DNA of 64,000 nt from Palsa-661 sp035535015. Lineage in GTDB: Bacteria; Actinomycetota; Acidimicrobiia; Acidimicrobiales; UBA8190. Below are positions 42,916-51,285 of this stretch, one piece after another. The DNA lies in contig DATLQU010000004.1 in NCBI GenBank assembly GCA_035535015.1, positions 144,307 through 208,306 of the forward strand. Direction: 5' to 3'. Position 1 is the stretch's first letter. Each line of letters opens with the position of its first letter. Below the pieces are notes generated by a model. That model did no database searches. It had not been told where the DNA came from and saw only the letters and a list, made by a program, of their open reading frames with translations. The position numbers were made by a program, and so were the translations under genes.

Positions 42916-44075
42916 CGCATCCGGACCCGGGAGCGCCGATTCTTTACGAGCTCGATCTCGGCCCGCGAGATGATCTCGTCCAGCGTGTCGTTGCCGCGCA
43001 GCTCGCTGTACCCGACGCTAGCCGAGGCCCCTGGGGCCTCCTCGTTCAGGATGATCCCGAATTCGTTGGCCCGAAGTTCGGCTGTCGCCATATCGGCGCC
43101 GGGCAACGAGAACAGGAATTCATCGCCCCCCAGACGCATGATCACATCGTACGAACGCAAGGTCGCCCGCAATGCCGCGGTCACCTTTCGCAGCAGTTCA
43201 TCGCCGGCCCGGGGGCCGTCGACACTGTTCACCGTCTTCAAGCCGTCGACGTCCAGGTACCCGAGGACGAAACGCTCTCCGGCCCGGCGGCAACGGTCGA
43301 GCTCACGGCCGAGAGCGGCGAAGCCGGCCTGCCGGTTGAGCACACCGGTCAATTCGTCGCGCGTCAGCCGGTCGCCTTCATAGTCCGGCTCCGGTTCGTC
43401 GATGGTGACGGTTCTGAGCGGGGTCGTCCACGGCTGCGACGCCGAGGCCGACGTCGCAGCCGTGGTGGGCCGGCGCCGCAGGAGCCGAACACCGGGACCG
43501 GGATCCGGATCGGGTCCGGCGGGCTCCGATCGCCGTTCCATGGTCGGTTGCGACCACGCTTCGCCCGTGGAGCCGGGCCCCTCGACCCGACGCTGCGGCT
43601 CCCCGGTCGAGGCCCCGGTCGAGGCCCCGGACGAGACGCCGGACTGCAGCAGACGGCCCATGCCGGTCGGCCCCGACTTCGACACTCCGCTCTCGGTCGT
43701 CCCGGATTCCGATGCCCCGGATTCCCATGCCCCGGATTCCGATGCCCCGGATTCCGATGCCCCGGATTCCGACGGGCCGGATTCCGACGGGCCGGAGACC
43801 ACCCCGCGGACGAGGTCGGTCCAAAGGTTCACGATGCTGCTCAGCTGGCCGGCCATCAGGTCGAGGACGGCCTCGCGGTCGACGGGGTCGAGATGCCGCA
43901 GACGGGCATGCATCTGGCTGGCCCCATCGGACAGGGCCGAGGCCACATCGAGGAGCCGACGGGCGGGGACGACCGAGCTGTCGGCGAGGAACGGGGACAC
44001 CTTGCCCGGCGGTTCACCCGACGCGGCCGACAACCTTCCCCGACCCAGCCGGACGCCGTCGTCGAGGTCCTGCAT
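42912..44075 (-). CDS. Diguanylate cyclase (GGDEF) with Ser-Gly-Glu repeat linker
   Basis: A 387-aa soluble protein. The N-terminal 90 residues form a helical dimer-like segment (RRLLDVASALSDGASQMHARLRHL). Residues about 100-140 are a repetitive SESGASESGA linker encoded by a 15-bp repeat, then a disordered Gly/Ser/Pro region. The C-terminal GGDEF domain (about 240-385) starts RDELTGVLNRQAGFA, contains YLDVDGLKTVNSVDG and active-site MRLGGDEFLFSLPG; an RxxD-like RSYD precedes it, compatible with an inhibitory site. It should make c-di-GMP. ATG 44075 preferred (GGGGG upstream); alternative start 44102. Stop overlaps the start of the downstream crotonase. Confidence 0.85.
   Translation of the reverse strand: MQDLDDGVRLGRGRLSAASGEPPGKVSPFLADSSVVPARRLLDVASALSDGASQMHARLRHLDPVDREAVLDLMAGQLSSIVNLWTDLVRGVVSGPSESGPSESGASESGASESGAWESGASESGTTESGVSKSGPTGMGRLLQSGVSSGASTGASTGEPQRRVEGPGSTGEAWSQPTMERRSEPAGPDPDPGPGVRLLRRRPTTAATSASASQPWTTPLRTVTIDEPEPDYEGDRLTRDELTGVLNRQAGFAALGRELDRCRRAGERFVLGYLDVDGLKTVNSVDGPRAGDELLRKVTAALRATLRSYDVIMRLGGDEFLFSLPGADMATAELRANEFGIILNEEAPGASASVGYSELRGNDTLDEIISRAEIELVKNRRSRVRMR
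43702..43791. repeat. 15-bp tandem repeat, 6 copies, in the GGDEF linker
   Basis: CCGGATTCCGATGCC and near-identical copies at 43702, 43717, 43732, 43747, 43762 and 43777; the last two end GACGGG. Each encodes five residues of the Ser-Glu-Ser-Gly-x type on the minus strand, in frame. Confidence 0.95.
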
Positions 44076-44243
44076 CTCAGAAACCCCCTGTCGGGTCGCC
44101 ACCAGCGATGATCAGGAAGTTACACCGGTGTGACTTCGCCGCCGTGGATAGTCACTTCTCCCAGCGTTCACCATGCCTCGCTGTGCGTTCGCCGAGATAC
44201 CGGGCCGCGACAGACGGGAGCCAGCGCGACCTCGCTCTGGTCC

Positions 44244-45125
44244 TCAGGCCCGCCCGGCCCGCTCCATGCACTCACCCAGAGCATCGAAGGCGCCGACCAC
44301 CTCGTCGGGCGCGGTCACGAAGAGCAGGGCGGCCACGGTGTCGGCCCCCGCCGCCGCGTACTGCTCCACCGTGGACGGGCTGAGCTCCTGGAAGTACGGG
44401 CACACCGTCACGGTGATGTCTGAGCGGGTCCGGCCGTGCGCCTCGAGCAGCTCGGCCAGCCGCGCCATCGGCGCCGCCAGCTCGGCCGGCGGCCGGTTGA
44501 AGGAGTGCCAGCCCTGGGCCAGTCGCGCCGTCCGTCGGAGAGCGGCGTCACTCTCGCCCCCGATATGGATCGGAGGATGCGGACTCTGGACCGGCTTCGG
44601 ATACTGGTGACAGGGAGCGAGCGAATAGTGCTCACCGGAGAACGATGACGGGTCCTCGCACCAGAGGCTCTGGAGGACCGAGAGGTAGTCGTCGGTCCGC
44701 GCCCCCCGGCGTTCCCAGGGCACCTCGAGGGCTTCGAACTCCTCGCGCAGCCAGCCCACCCCCACACCGAAGTCGACCCGACCATTCGACAACCAGTCCA
44801 GGGTGGCCACCTCTTTGGCCGTGTAGACGGGGTTGCGCTGCGGGAGCAGGCACATGGCCGTGCCCAACCGGACCCGTGACGTCTGACCGGCCAGGAAGGC
44901 CAGGGTGGTGAAGGGTTCGAGCAGCCCCGTCCCCGTGGGCAGCGGGATCCGGCCGTCGTCGGCGTACGGATAGCTCGACGAGTAGTCCTCGAAGGTGACC
45001 ACGTGCTCGCCCACCCAGATGGTGCCGATGCCGCGCTCCTCGGCCTCCCGGCCGACGGCGCTCAGCAGCTCCGCAGTGGTGAAGGGGCTGGCCGTGGGCA
45101 ACCAGATGTCGAATTGCACAATCAT
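44244..45125 (-). CDS. LLM-class F420-dependent oxidoreductase
   Basis: A 293-aa TIM-barrel oxidoreductase of the TIGR03619-like F420 group. Signatures: GTIWVGEHVVTFEDYSS, TSRVRLGTAMCLLPQRNPVYTAKEVATLDWLSNGRVDFGVGVGWLREEFEAL and PPIHIGGESDAALRR. F420 use is inferred from the family. Start ATG 45125. The next gene on this strand, an SDR, ends 61 bases upstream. Substrate unknown. Confidence 0.88.
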   Translation of the reverse strand: MIVQFDIWLPTASPFTTAELLSAVGREAEERGIGTIWVGEHVVTFEDYSSSYPYADDGRIPLPTGTGLLEPFTTLAFLAGQTSRVRLGTAMCLLPQRNPVYTAKEVATLDWLSNGRVDFGVGVGWLREEFEALEVPWERRGARTDDYLSVLQSLWCEDPSSFSGEHYSLAPCHQYPKPVQSPHPPIHIGGESDAALRRTARLAQGWHSFNRPPAELAAPMARLAELLEAHGRTRSDITVTVCPYFQELSPSTVEQYAAAGADTVAALLFVTAPDEVVGAFDALGECMERAGRA

Positions 45126-45185
45126 CTCCTCCTCGTACTTTTCACCCTGTCCGAAGTCCCGAGCACCTCCGTCACATCGGGACGG

Positions 45186-45926
45186 TCAGCGCAAATGCAG
45201 GCCTCCGTCGACGAGGACGATCTCGCCGGTGACGTACGCCGCCCCCACCAGGTTGACGATCACTTCGGCGATGTCTTGCGGAGTGCCCGTTCGTTGCAGC
45301 GGCGCCTGGGCCTTCACGAAGGCCCGGACGTCGGTCCAGTCCGACGTCCACGGCGTGTCGACCAGGCCGGGGGCCACGGCGTTGACCCTGATCTCGGGTC
45401 CGAGCACGTTGGCCAGCAGTACCGTCATATGGCTGAGCGCCGCCTTGGAGGAGGCATAGGGGATGGAACTGCCCACGGCCCGGTGGCCGGCCAGCGACGA
45501 GACGTTCACGATCCGGCCGTCTCCGCTGCTCTTCAGATGGGGGACGGCGGCCACCGTCACCTGCCAGGTCCCGATCACGTTGACCCCGAAGATCCGCCGC
45601 CAGACGTCGGCCGTGGCCGCGGTGAGATCGGAATGGGGGATGACCGCTGTCGTCCCGGCGTTGTTCACCAGGATGTCGAGCCGGCCGTGGCGGTCGACGG
45701 TCGTCTCCACCAGCGCTTCGGCCTGCTCGCCGTCGGCGATGTCGGCCCGGATGTAGCTGGCCCCGGGCAACTCGCCGGCCAGCGCCTCGCCGGCCTCGAC
45801 CGACGACGACGAGTTCACCACCACGGTGGCGCCGGCGTCGGCCAGCATCCGAGCCGTGGCCGCCCCGATGCCACTGGAGGACCCGGTCACCAAGGCCACC
45901 TGACCGTCGAATCTCGCCGCTGCCAT
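45186..45926 (-). CDS. SDR-family oxidoreductase
   Basis: A 246-aa classical SDR: TGSSSGIGAAT, LVNNAGTT, NVSSLAG with the catalytic Ser and YASSK with Tyr-x3-Lys, closing VDGGLHLR. ATG 45926 starts MAAARFDGQVALVTG. Only 22 bases separate it from the divergent FAH-family gene, so the promoters must overlap or one gene is leaderless. Substrate unknown. Confidence 0.9.
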   Translation of the reverse strand: MAAARFDGQVALVTGSSSGIGAATARMLADAGATVVVNSSSSVEAGEALAGELPGASYIRADIADGEQAEALVETTVDRHGRLDILVNNAGTTAVIPHSDLTAATADVWRRIFGVNVIGTWQVTVAAVPHLKSSGDGRIVNVSSLAGHRAVGSSIPYASSKAALSHMTVLLANVLGPEIRVNAVAPGLVDTPWTSDWTDVRAFVKAQAPLQRTGTPQDIAEVIVNLVGAAYVTGEIVLVDGGLHLR

Positions 45927-45948
45927 CAGCGCACCGTAGGTTGTGCCC

Positions 45949-46839
45949 ATGCGCCTCGCCAGCTTCGTGACGACCGACGACATCGCCGCCACCGTCGGGC
46001 CCCGGACGGGTCTCCTCGTGGGCGACGAGGTCGTCGACCTGACCGACTCCGTCGTCGGACTGCCCGGCGACATGGCCCATCTCCTGGCCGCCGGGCCCGG
46101 TGCCCTGGACCGCGCCGCCGGGGCCGCGGCCACCGCGGCCGTGCGTCACCCCCTGGCCGCCATCACCCTTCTCGCCCCCGTCCCTCGGCCAGCCAAGGTC
46201 ATGGGCCTCGGAATGAACTACGGCGCTCACGTGGCCGAGATGGGCCGGCCCCGGCCCGCCCACCAGGTCTGGTTCAACAAGCAGCGGACCTGTGTGGTCG
46301 GGCCGTCGGCCGCCATCGAGGTGCCCCGGGCCTCGCCCCAGGTGGACTACGAGGGCGAACTGGCCTTCGTCATCGGCCGCCGCTGCCGGCACGTGCCGGC
46401 GGCCGAGGCGCCATCGGTGGTGGCCGGTTTCAGCATCATGAATGACGTCAGCGTCCGCGACTGGCAGTGGCGCAGCCCCACCTGGACCCTGGGCAAGTCC
46501 TTCGACACCCACGGACCCCTGGGCCCGTGGCTGGTGACGCCCGACGAGACGGGAGACCCGCACCGGCTCCGCCTGCGGACATGGGTCAACGACGAGCTCC
46601 GCCAGGACAGCTCCACCGACGACATGATCTTCTCCTGCTGGGAGATGGTGGAGGAGCTGTCGACCGTCTTCACCCTGGAGCCGGGCGACGTCGTCTCCAC
46701 GGGGACGCCGGCCGGGGTGGGAGCCAGTTTCGACCCTCCCAAATGGTTGCTGGCGGGTGACACCGTCCGCATCGAGATCGACGGCCTGGGCGTCCTCGAG
46801 AACCCGGTGATCGACGAGAAGCCAGCTCCTCGCCCGTAG
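45949..46839 (+). CDS. Fumarylacetoacetate hydrolase-family protein
   Basis: A 296-aa FAH-family enzyme. The catalytic and metal-binding core is visible: GLGMNYGAHVAEMG, the metal ligands in VDYEGELAFVIG (Glu-x-Glu type), SIMNDVSVRDWQ, the KSFDTHGPLGPW loop and GDVVSTGTPAGVG. Family members are 2-hydroxyhepta-2,4-diene-1,7-dioate isomerases, acylpyruvases and similar C-C bond hydrolases. ATG 45949 chosen (GTG two codons earlier possible). Ten bases before the ArfB-like gene. Confidence 0.9.
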   Translation: MRLASFVTTDDIAATVGPRTGLLVGDEVVDLTDSVVGLPGDMAHLLAAGPGALDRAAGAAATAAVRHPLAAITLLAPVPRPAKVMGLGMNYGAHVAEMGRPRPAHQVWFNKQRTCVVGPSAAIEVPRASPQVDYEGELAFVIGRRCRHVPAAEAPSVVAGFSIMNDVSVRDWQWRSPTWTLGKSFDTHGPLGPWLVTPDETGDPHRLRLRTWVNDELRQDSSTDDMIFSCWEMVEELSTVFTLEPGDVVSTGTPAGVGASFDPPKWLLAGDTVRIEIDGLGVLENPVIDEKPAPRP

Positions 46840-46848
46840 CCTGGAGCC

Positions 46849-47325
46849 ATGGCGCCATCGGGCTCTCTCCCGGCCCCGACCGACGACGGCCCCACGCCGG
46901 AGCCCGACCTCCGCGCCGTCCTGCGCGTCACCCGGGGCCTCGCCATCCCCCTCGACGAACTGGCCTGGCGCTTCACCACCAGCGGCGGCCCCGGCGGACA
47001 GCACGCCAACAAGACGAGCTCCCGGGCCGAGGTCCGCTTCGACGTGGTCACCTCGCCCTCGCTCGGACCCCGCCAGCGGGCCCGGCTCCTCGAGCGCCTG
47101 GGACCGTCGGTCCGTGCCTCCTCGGCCGAGGAACGTTCGCAGTCGCGCAACCGCGAGGTGGCCCTGCGCCGACTGGCCGACCGGCTGTCCGAGGGCCTGC
47201 GCGTCGAGACCCCCCGCATCGCCACCCGACCGACGGCCGGGGCCAGGGCGCGCCGGCTCGATGACAAGAAACGCCAGTCGGCCCGCAAACGCGATCGCCT
47301 CGTCCGCGGCGACGACGGCTACTGA
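46849..47325 (+). CDS. arfB: ArfB/YaeJ-type peptidyl-tRNA hydrolase (ribosome rescue)
   Basis: A 158-aa codon-independent ribosome-rescue factor. GGPGGQHANKTSSRAEVRFDV has the catalytic GGQ, and the basic C-terminal tail (RRLDDKKRQSARKRDRLVRG) inserts into the ribosomal mRNA channel in known ArfB. It hydrolyses peptidyl-tRNA on stalled ribosomes. The N-terminal 35 residues are a poorly conserved lead. Nine bases downstream of the FAH gene; likely co-transcribed. Confidence 0.92.
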   Translation: MAPSGSLPAPTDDGPTPEPDLRAVLRVTRGLAIPLDELAWRFTTSGGPGGQHANKTSSRAEVRFDVVTSPSLGPRQRARLLERLGPSVRASSAEERSQSRNREVALRRLADRLSEGLRVETPRIATRPTAGARARRLDDKKRQSARKRDRLVRGDDGY

Positions 47326-47359
47326 CGGTCCCCGCCGCTGCTGTTGCCACGTTGCCGGT

Positions 47360-47920
47360 GTGAGCTCCAGGGCCGAAAGGAAGCGCCTGGGCGACGCTCT
47401 TCGGCCTGACGAAGAGATCCTGGCCAGCGATCCTCTCGCTGTGATCGAGGAGCGCCCCGAACTGAATGTCTTGTCGCGGCCCGTCCTGGTCGTCACCACC
47501 ATGAGTGTCTTTCTCATCCTGTCGGGGAAGCAGCCAGAGGTGAGCCGGATCGGCCTCGATGCCCATGTCCGGGTGGATCGGAAGGACCACCGGAAGTTGG
47601 GAAGCACGCTGCGTTTGACCACAGCCGACGGCGTGGTGCGGACCTTCGTCTACGAACCACGGGCCCACATCGAGCCCACCGCCGATCTCATCACGGAGCG
47701 TTTCTTCGGACGGATCGTCACCGACACCACTGATCTGTCTGCCTCGCCGGAAGGAGAGGACCATCAAGAGATATCGGCCGTCCCTGTCGCTCGGGACCCG
47801 GGCAGCGCCCAGTTTCGGTCGGGGTGCTGCGGAGGAATATTCATGGGCTCGCTGGGCACCCACCCGCTCGCCTCCACGTCCTCCAAGACGTGGACCATGT
47901 TGTACGTGTCCTCCTCGTAA
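47360..47920 (+). CDS. Hypothetical protein, possibly PH-domain-like, with an antisense-overlapping tail
   Basis: A 186-aa frame from GTG 47360. Residues 1-120 look like a real protein: RKRLGDALRPDEEILASDPLAVIEERPELNVL, VLVVTTMSVFLILSGK, LGSTLRLTTADGVVRTFVY, arranged like a small PH/GRAM-type beta-barrel. The last 50 residues are encoded opposite the 3' end of the convergent SnoaL-like gene and read as low-information sequence, overlapping it by 157 bases. A true stop may have been lost, or the coding end is misjudged. No name can be given. Confidence 0.5.
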   Translation: MSSRAERKRLGDALRPDEEILASDPLAVIEERPELNVLSRPVLVVTTMSVFLILSGKQPEVSRIGLDAHVRVDRKDHRKLGSTLRLTTADGVVRTFVYEPRAHIEPTADLITERFFGRIVTDTTDLSASPEGEDHQEISAVPVARDPGSAQFRSGCCGGIFMGSLGTHPLASTSSKTWTMLYVSSS

Positions 47921-48297
47921 CTGAACCTCCCGTCGCCCGCGTAGCGCAGCCGTGAGTAGGCCGACTGGGTGTACGGCGATCCGTCGGCCCTGGTGCCGGG
48001 GATGATCTGGGTCCATTTCACGATGACGTCGTCACCTTCGATGGCCGTGAATTCGATCGGGAATCTCCAGTCACCCAGGCCGACCATCGAGTGCTCCAGC
48101 CACTCGGCGATGGTCCGTTTTCCCTCGATCCGGCCCCAGGCTCCGTCCACGTAGACAGCGTCGTCGGTGTAGAAGTCGGCCAGGGCTCCGAAGCCGTCGG
48201 GCTCGAGCCCCTCGTCGATGCGGCGGCGCAATGCGCAGTAACGGTCGACGACGGCCTGTATCTCGTCACGCGGATGGGATTTCGAAACGGGGGTCAT
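47764..48297 (-). CDS. SnoaL/NTF2-like protein
   Basis: A 177-aa NTF2-fold protein of the SnoaL-like group: DEIQAVVDRYCALRRRIDEG, ALADFYTDDAVYVDGAWGRIEG, TIAEWLEHSMVGLGDWRFP and TAIEGDDVIVKWTQIIPG. These proteins are polyketide cyclases, isomerases or ligand-binding proteins. ATG 48297 begins MTPVSKSHPRDE. The last 157 bases overlap the convergent frame of the upstream hypothetical protein. Substrate unknown. Confidence 0.82.
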   Translation of the reverse strand: MTPVSKSHPRDEIQAVVDRYCALRRRIDEGLEPDGFGALADFYTDDAVYVDGAWGRIEGKRTIAEWLEHSMVGLGDWRFPIEFTAIEGDDVIVKWTQIIPGTRADGSPYTQSAYSRLRYAGDGRFSYEEDTYNMVHVLEDVEASGWVPSEPMNIPPQHPDRNWALPGSRATGTADIS

Positions 48298-48398
48298 CGT
48301 GCGAGGGTAGCCCCGGACATGCGGCCGAGGCAGTGGCGCGTCGCCGACGTCAGCCGGCACCCGTCGTCAAGGTGAACGTCCCAGCCGATGCCCGGCGG

Positions 48399-49217
48399 TC
48401 AGAAGATGTCCGGCCGGATGAGGGCGTCGCTCCCGCCGTCGACGAAGAGCACCGACCCGTGGATGAAGCTGTTCACCGGATCGAGCAGGAAGCCCACGGC
48501 CCCGGCGATCTCGGCCGGGGCGGCCCGCCGGCCCACGGGCACGGGCAGGGCCTCGACCAGGGGTCCGAGGATCTTGTCGTCGAGCGAGTCCCGCAGCAGG
48601 GGTGTCTCCACCGGTCCGGGGGCCACGGCGTTCAACCGGACCCCGGCCTCGGCCCAGGCCTGCGTCCGCCGCCGCATCGCCCGGGTCATGGCCAGTTTGG
48701 ACATCCCGTAGACGGTGGCCCCGTCGAGCGCGGCGGCCACCGTGCAGGCGGGCTCCTCGTCACCGGCCAGTAAGACGTCGATCAGGGTCTGGTTCTTCGG
48801 CGTCAAGGTGGCCCCGTTGGAGGAGATGGCCACTGCGGCGGGCGCCTCGCCCAGGGCCAGAGCGGGAAGTAGCCCGTCGAGGTAGGCCAGGCAGCCGAAG
48901 TAATTCACCCGGACGATCAGCTCGTAGGGCGTCACATGGGGTCCGAGACCGGCACAGGCGACCACCCCGTCGAGCCGGCCGCCGGCCAGCTCGGTCGTCG
49001 TCTCTGTGGCCAGGGCCCGACCCTCGGCCGTCGACAGATCGGCGACCACCTCGGCGTCGTGCCGGTCGACCCCGACCACCCGCAGCCCGCTCTTCTCCAA
49101 CCGTTGCCGGACGGCCAGGCCGATCCCGGAGGCCGAACCGCTGACGGCGACAGTCCGCCGCCGACGCTCCGGCGACGGCGGGGGCTCCGGAGACTGTCCC
49201 GGTGCGCGTGCGCTCAC
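48399..49217 (-). CDS. SDR, 3-alpha-hydroxysteroid dehydrogenase/carbonyl reductase-like
   Basis: A 272-aa SDR with the short-core arrangement seen in bacterial 3-alpha-HSD/carbonyl reductases: VSGSASGIGLA, GVDRHDAEVVADLS, GVVACAGLG, VRVNYFGCLAYLDGL, AISSNGATLTPKNQ and YGMSK. C-terminal GGSDALIRPDIF. The N-terminal 20 residues are Pro/Arg-rich and may not all be translated. Acts on a steroid or keto compound by analogy. It is next to the SnoaL-like gene on the same strand, 101 bases apart. Confidence 0.85.
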   Translation of the reverse strand: MSARAPGQSPEPPPSPERRRRTVAVSGSASGIGLAVRQRLEKSGLRVVGVDRHDAEVVADLSTAEGRALATETTTELAGGRLDGVVACAGLGPHVTPYELIVRVNYFGCLAYLDGLLPALALGEAPAAVAISSNGATLTPKNQTLIDVLLAGDEEPACTVAAALDGATVYGMSKLAMTRAMRRRTQAWAEAGVRLNAVAPGPVETPLLRDSLDDKILGPLVEALPVPVGRRAAPAEIAGAVGFLLDPVNSFIHGSVLFVDGGSDALIRPDIF

Positions 49218-49251
49218 ACCCAGAGTTGTAGCCGACGCCGGCCGAAGGGAC

Positions 49252-49767
49252 CTATTCGCCGCAGTCGCGACAGAGCGATCCCGATGCCGGGGACAGCTGG
49301 GTCCGGTTCCGCACCAAGAAACATCCCTGGCAGACGAATTCGTCGCTCCCGCAGGCGGACAGTTTGACCTCGCCCGCCGTGGCCACGCTGTCGATCTCGA
49401 GCTCGTGCAGCTCGTCCCCGCCCTCTTCGTCCCCGGCCAGCTTCTCCCGCAGGATCCGGTCGAGGCTCTCCTCGCGGTCCTCCAGCTCGTCGATCTCGAG
49501 GTCGTCGGTCACCGGTGGCACGCTCTCGGCCACGACGTCGCCCTCGTCGTCGTCCCCGTCGTCCTCGTGCACCAGATATTCGAGGCTGCTCTCGAGCACC
49601 TCTTCGTCGACCTCCTCCTCGAGGTCGGCCCGGCTGTCGAGGTCCTCCTCGAGCTCGGTCTCGGCGTCCAACTCGAGCACGGCCGACTCTTCGGGCGGCT
49701 CGAGATCGGGCTCACCTTCGGTGAAGTGCCCGTCTGTTCGCGGTCCCTGGCGTTCGATCACCCGCAC
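49252..49767 (-). CDS. DUF4193-type acidic protein with C-terminal zinc ribbon
   Basis: A 171-aa protein. Residues 15-125 are extraordinarily acidic with Glu/Asp runs (ELDAETELEEDLDSRADLEE), probably disordered. The last 40 residues carry the DUF4193 zinc ribbon: DEFVCQGCFLVRNRTQLSP and LCRDCGE (CxxC...CxxC). Short, conserved actinobacterial proteins of this kind have unknown function; in mycobacteria they are of similar C-terminal type but with a shorter acidic segment. GTG 49767 with GGGAGAG before it. Confidence 0.75.
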   Translation of the reverse strand: MRVIERQGPRTDGHFTEGEPDLEPPEESAVLELDAETELEEDLDSRADLEEEVDEEVLESSLEYLVHEDDGDDDEGDVVAESVPPVTDDLEIDELEDREESLDRILREKLAGDEEGGDELHELEIDSVATAGEVKLSACGSDEFVCQGCFLVRNRTQLSPASGSLCRDCGE

Positions 49768-49886
49768 GTCGGCTCTCCCGTCGTCGGTGTTCCTGAACCC
49801 AGCATCCGCCCGTCACCGCTTCCTGACAAGGCCCGAAAGTCACTTTCTTCCCCCCTGGGCGTCCTTGGGGTGCTGCCCTTTCTGTG

Positions 49887-50165
49887 TCAGCCGACCTGGC
49901 CCGAGACGTAGGCCTTGGACCGGGGGTCGCGGGGGGTGTCGAAGAGATCCTCGGTCCGGCCGTACTCGATCAGCTCGCCCGTAGCCCGGTCCTCACCCAA
50001 CAGGAAGGACGCCGTGTAGTGCGAGGCCCGGGTGGCCTGGAACATGTTGTGGGTCACCAGGCCGAATGCTCACGTCGCTGGACAGCCGGGTGATCAGCTC
50101 CTCGATCTTGGCCGTGGCGATGGGGTCGAGCGACGAGCAGGGCTCGTCCATCAGCAGTACCTCGT
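49887..50165 (-). pseudogene. pstB: pstB remnant (C-terminal third) of the phosphate ABC transporter ATPase
   Basis: On the minus strand: EVLLMDEPCSSLDPIATAKI and EELITRLSSDV match PstB from its Walker B onward, then a small indel shifts the frame and FGLVTHNMFQATRASHYTAS, FLLGEDRATGELIEYGRTED and LFDTPRDPRSKAYVSGQVG follow to a stop at 49887-49889. So Walker A, the Q-loop and signature are missing entirely and the remainder is split across two frames. The left end joins directly to pstA at about 50158-50165. Confidence 0.8.
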
Positions 50166-50897
50166 GAACAGAAGCGTCGCCGTCTCTCCCACCGCCCGGG
50201 CCACGGCCAACAGATTCCCCGTCACCAGGCCGGCCCGGGCCCCGCCCAGAACGATGGACCGGACCACCCGGCCTCGGCGCACGCCCAGCGCCAGCCCCGC
50301 CGCCCGCTCGGTCCGGGGCACGGCCCGCATGGCCGACTCGCTCGACCGGATGATCACCGGCAGCATCAGCCCGGCCAGGGCGAAACTTCCGGCCAGGGCC
50401 GAGAAGTGGGCCAGCGGTTCGACCAGCACGGCGTAGGCGAAGATGCCGATGGCGATGGCGGGCACCCCGGTCAGCACGTCGGCGGTGAACCGGATGGTCC
50501 CGGCGATCCGGCCCCGCCGTTCCAGAAGAAACAGGGCGCCGGCGATACCCACGGGTACGGCCATCACCGCCGCCAGGCCCACGATCATCAGCCTGCCCAC
50601 GATGGCGTTCGAGATCCCGCCGCCCGGAATCCCGGCCGGGGTGGGCACCTTGGTGAACAAGTCGAAGGAGAGGGCGTGGATCCCCCGCCACGTCGCATAG
50701 GCGACCAGGCCCACCAGCGGGGCGAGCGAGATGTCCACCGCCACCAGGCAGAAGCCCGCGGCCAGCCGGCCGGTCAGCTGCCGCCGGCCGGGCGACGGCG
50801 CCGACCGGGCCCGGATCACCTCCCGCCGCCGGGCCGTCCCCTCTCCCGTGCCCGCCCCGCCATCGCCCCCGTTGTCCCCGATCAGCACCGTGCTCAT
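50151..50897 (-). pseudogene. pstA: pstA, truncated and fused out of frame to pstB
   Basis: PstA permease of the phosphate transporter, 248 aa against the usual 280-300. Five membrane segments and the EAA-like loop (SSESAMRAVPRTERAAGLALGVRR) are present and the frame runs well to GNLLAVARAVGETATLLFT, after which PstA should continue with about 45-60 residues including the last helix. Instead it reads RYC and stops, because the sequence has jumped to the pstB Walker B region (LLFT/EVLLMDEP junction). ATG 50897 lies 2 bases after the pstC stop. Unlikely to work as a permease. Confidence 0.8.
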
Positions 50898-50899
50898 CG

Positions 50900-51268
50900 T
50901 CAGCTCAGCTCCGCCCGGGCCCGGGTGCGAAGCAGCACCTGCCCGCCGGCGTTCACCAGGGCGGTGACGGCCAGCAGGATCACCACCAGGGCGATCACCT
51001 CGCTCCGGTCGAGACCGGGAGTCACCCGGCCGAAGGTGTTGATAATGGCCGACCCCAGGGTGCCCCCCGGGGCCAGCAGCGAGTGGGGGATCACGTAGGC
51101 GTTGCCGGTCACCATGGCCACGGCGATGGACTCCCCGAGGGCCCGGCCCATGGCCAGGGTCACGGCCGCCTCGATCCCGGTCCGGGCGCCGGGGATCACG
51201 GCCCGCCGGACCACCTGCCACCGCGTCCCCCCGAGAGCCCGGGCCGCCTCCCGGTCGGTCGGCGCCAC
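50900..51268 (-). pseudogene. pstC: pstC remnant (C-terminal third)
   Basis: The frame from GTG 51268 reads VAPTDREAARALGGTRWQVVRRAVIPGARTGIEAAV and GRALGESIAVAMVTGNAYVI, then the last membrane helix GVVALVVILLAVTALVNAGGQ-like and a short basic end. This is the EAA-loop and last two helices of PstC; about 200 N-terminal residues are missing. The sequence upstream is occupied by a divergent Rrf2 gene starting 17 bases away, so the deletion endpoint falls in between. Confidence 0.78.
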
Positions 51269-51285
51269 CGGGGCAGAATCAAGAG

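Noticed and set aside
45172..47622. Long open frame of more than 800 residues on the minus strand across several genes
   Set aside because: It is antisense to the FAH-family and ArfB genes and merges with the true SDR frame only at its end; the rest is Arg/Gly-rich shadow sequence typical of high-GC DNA.
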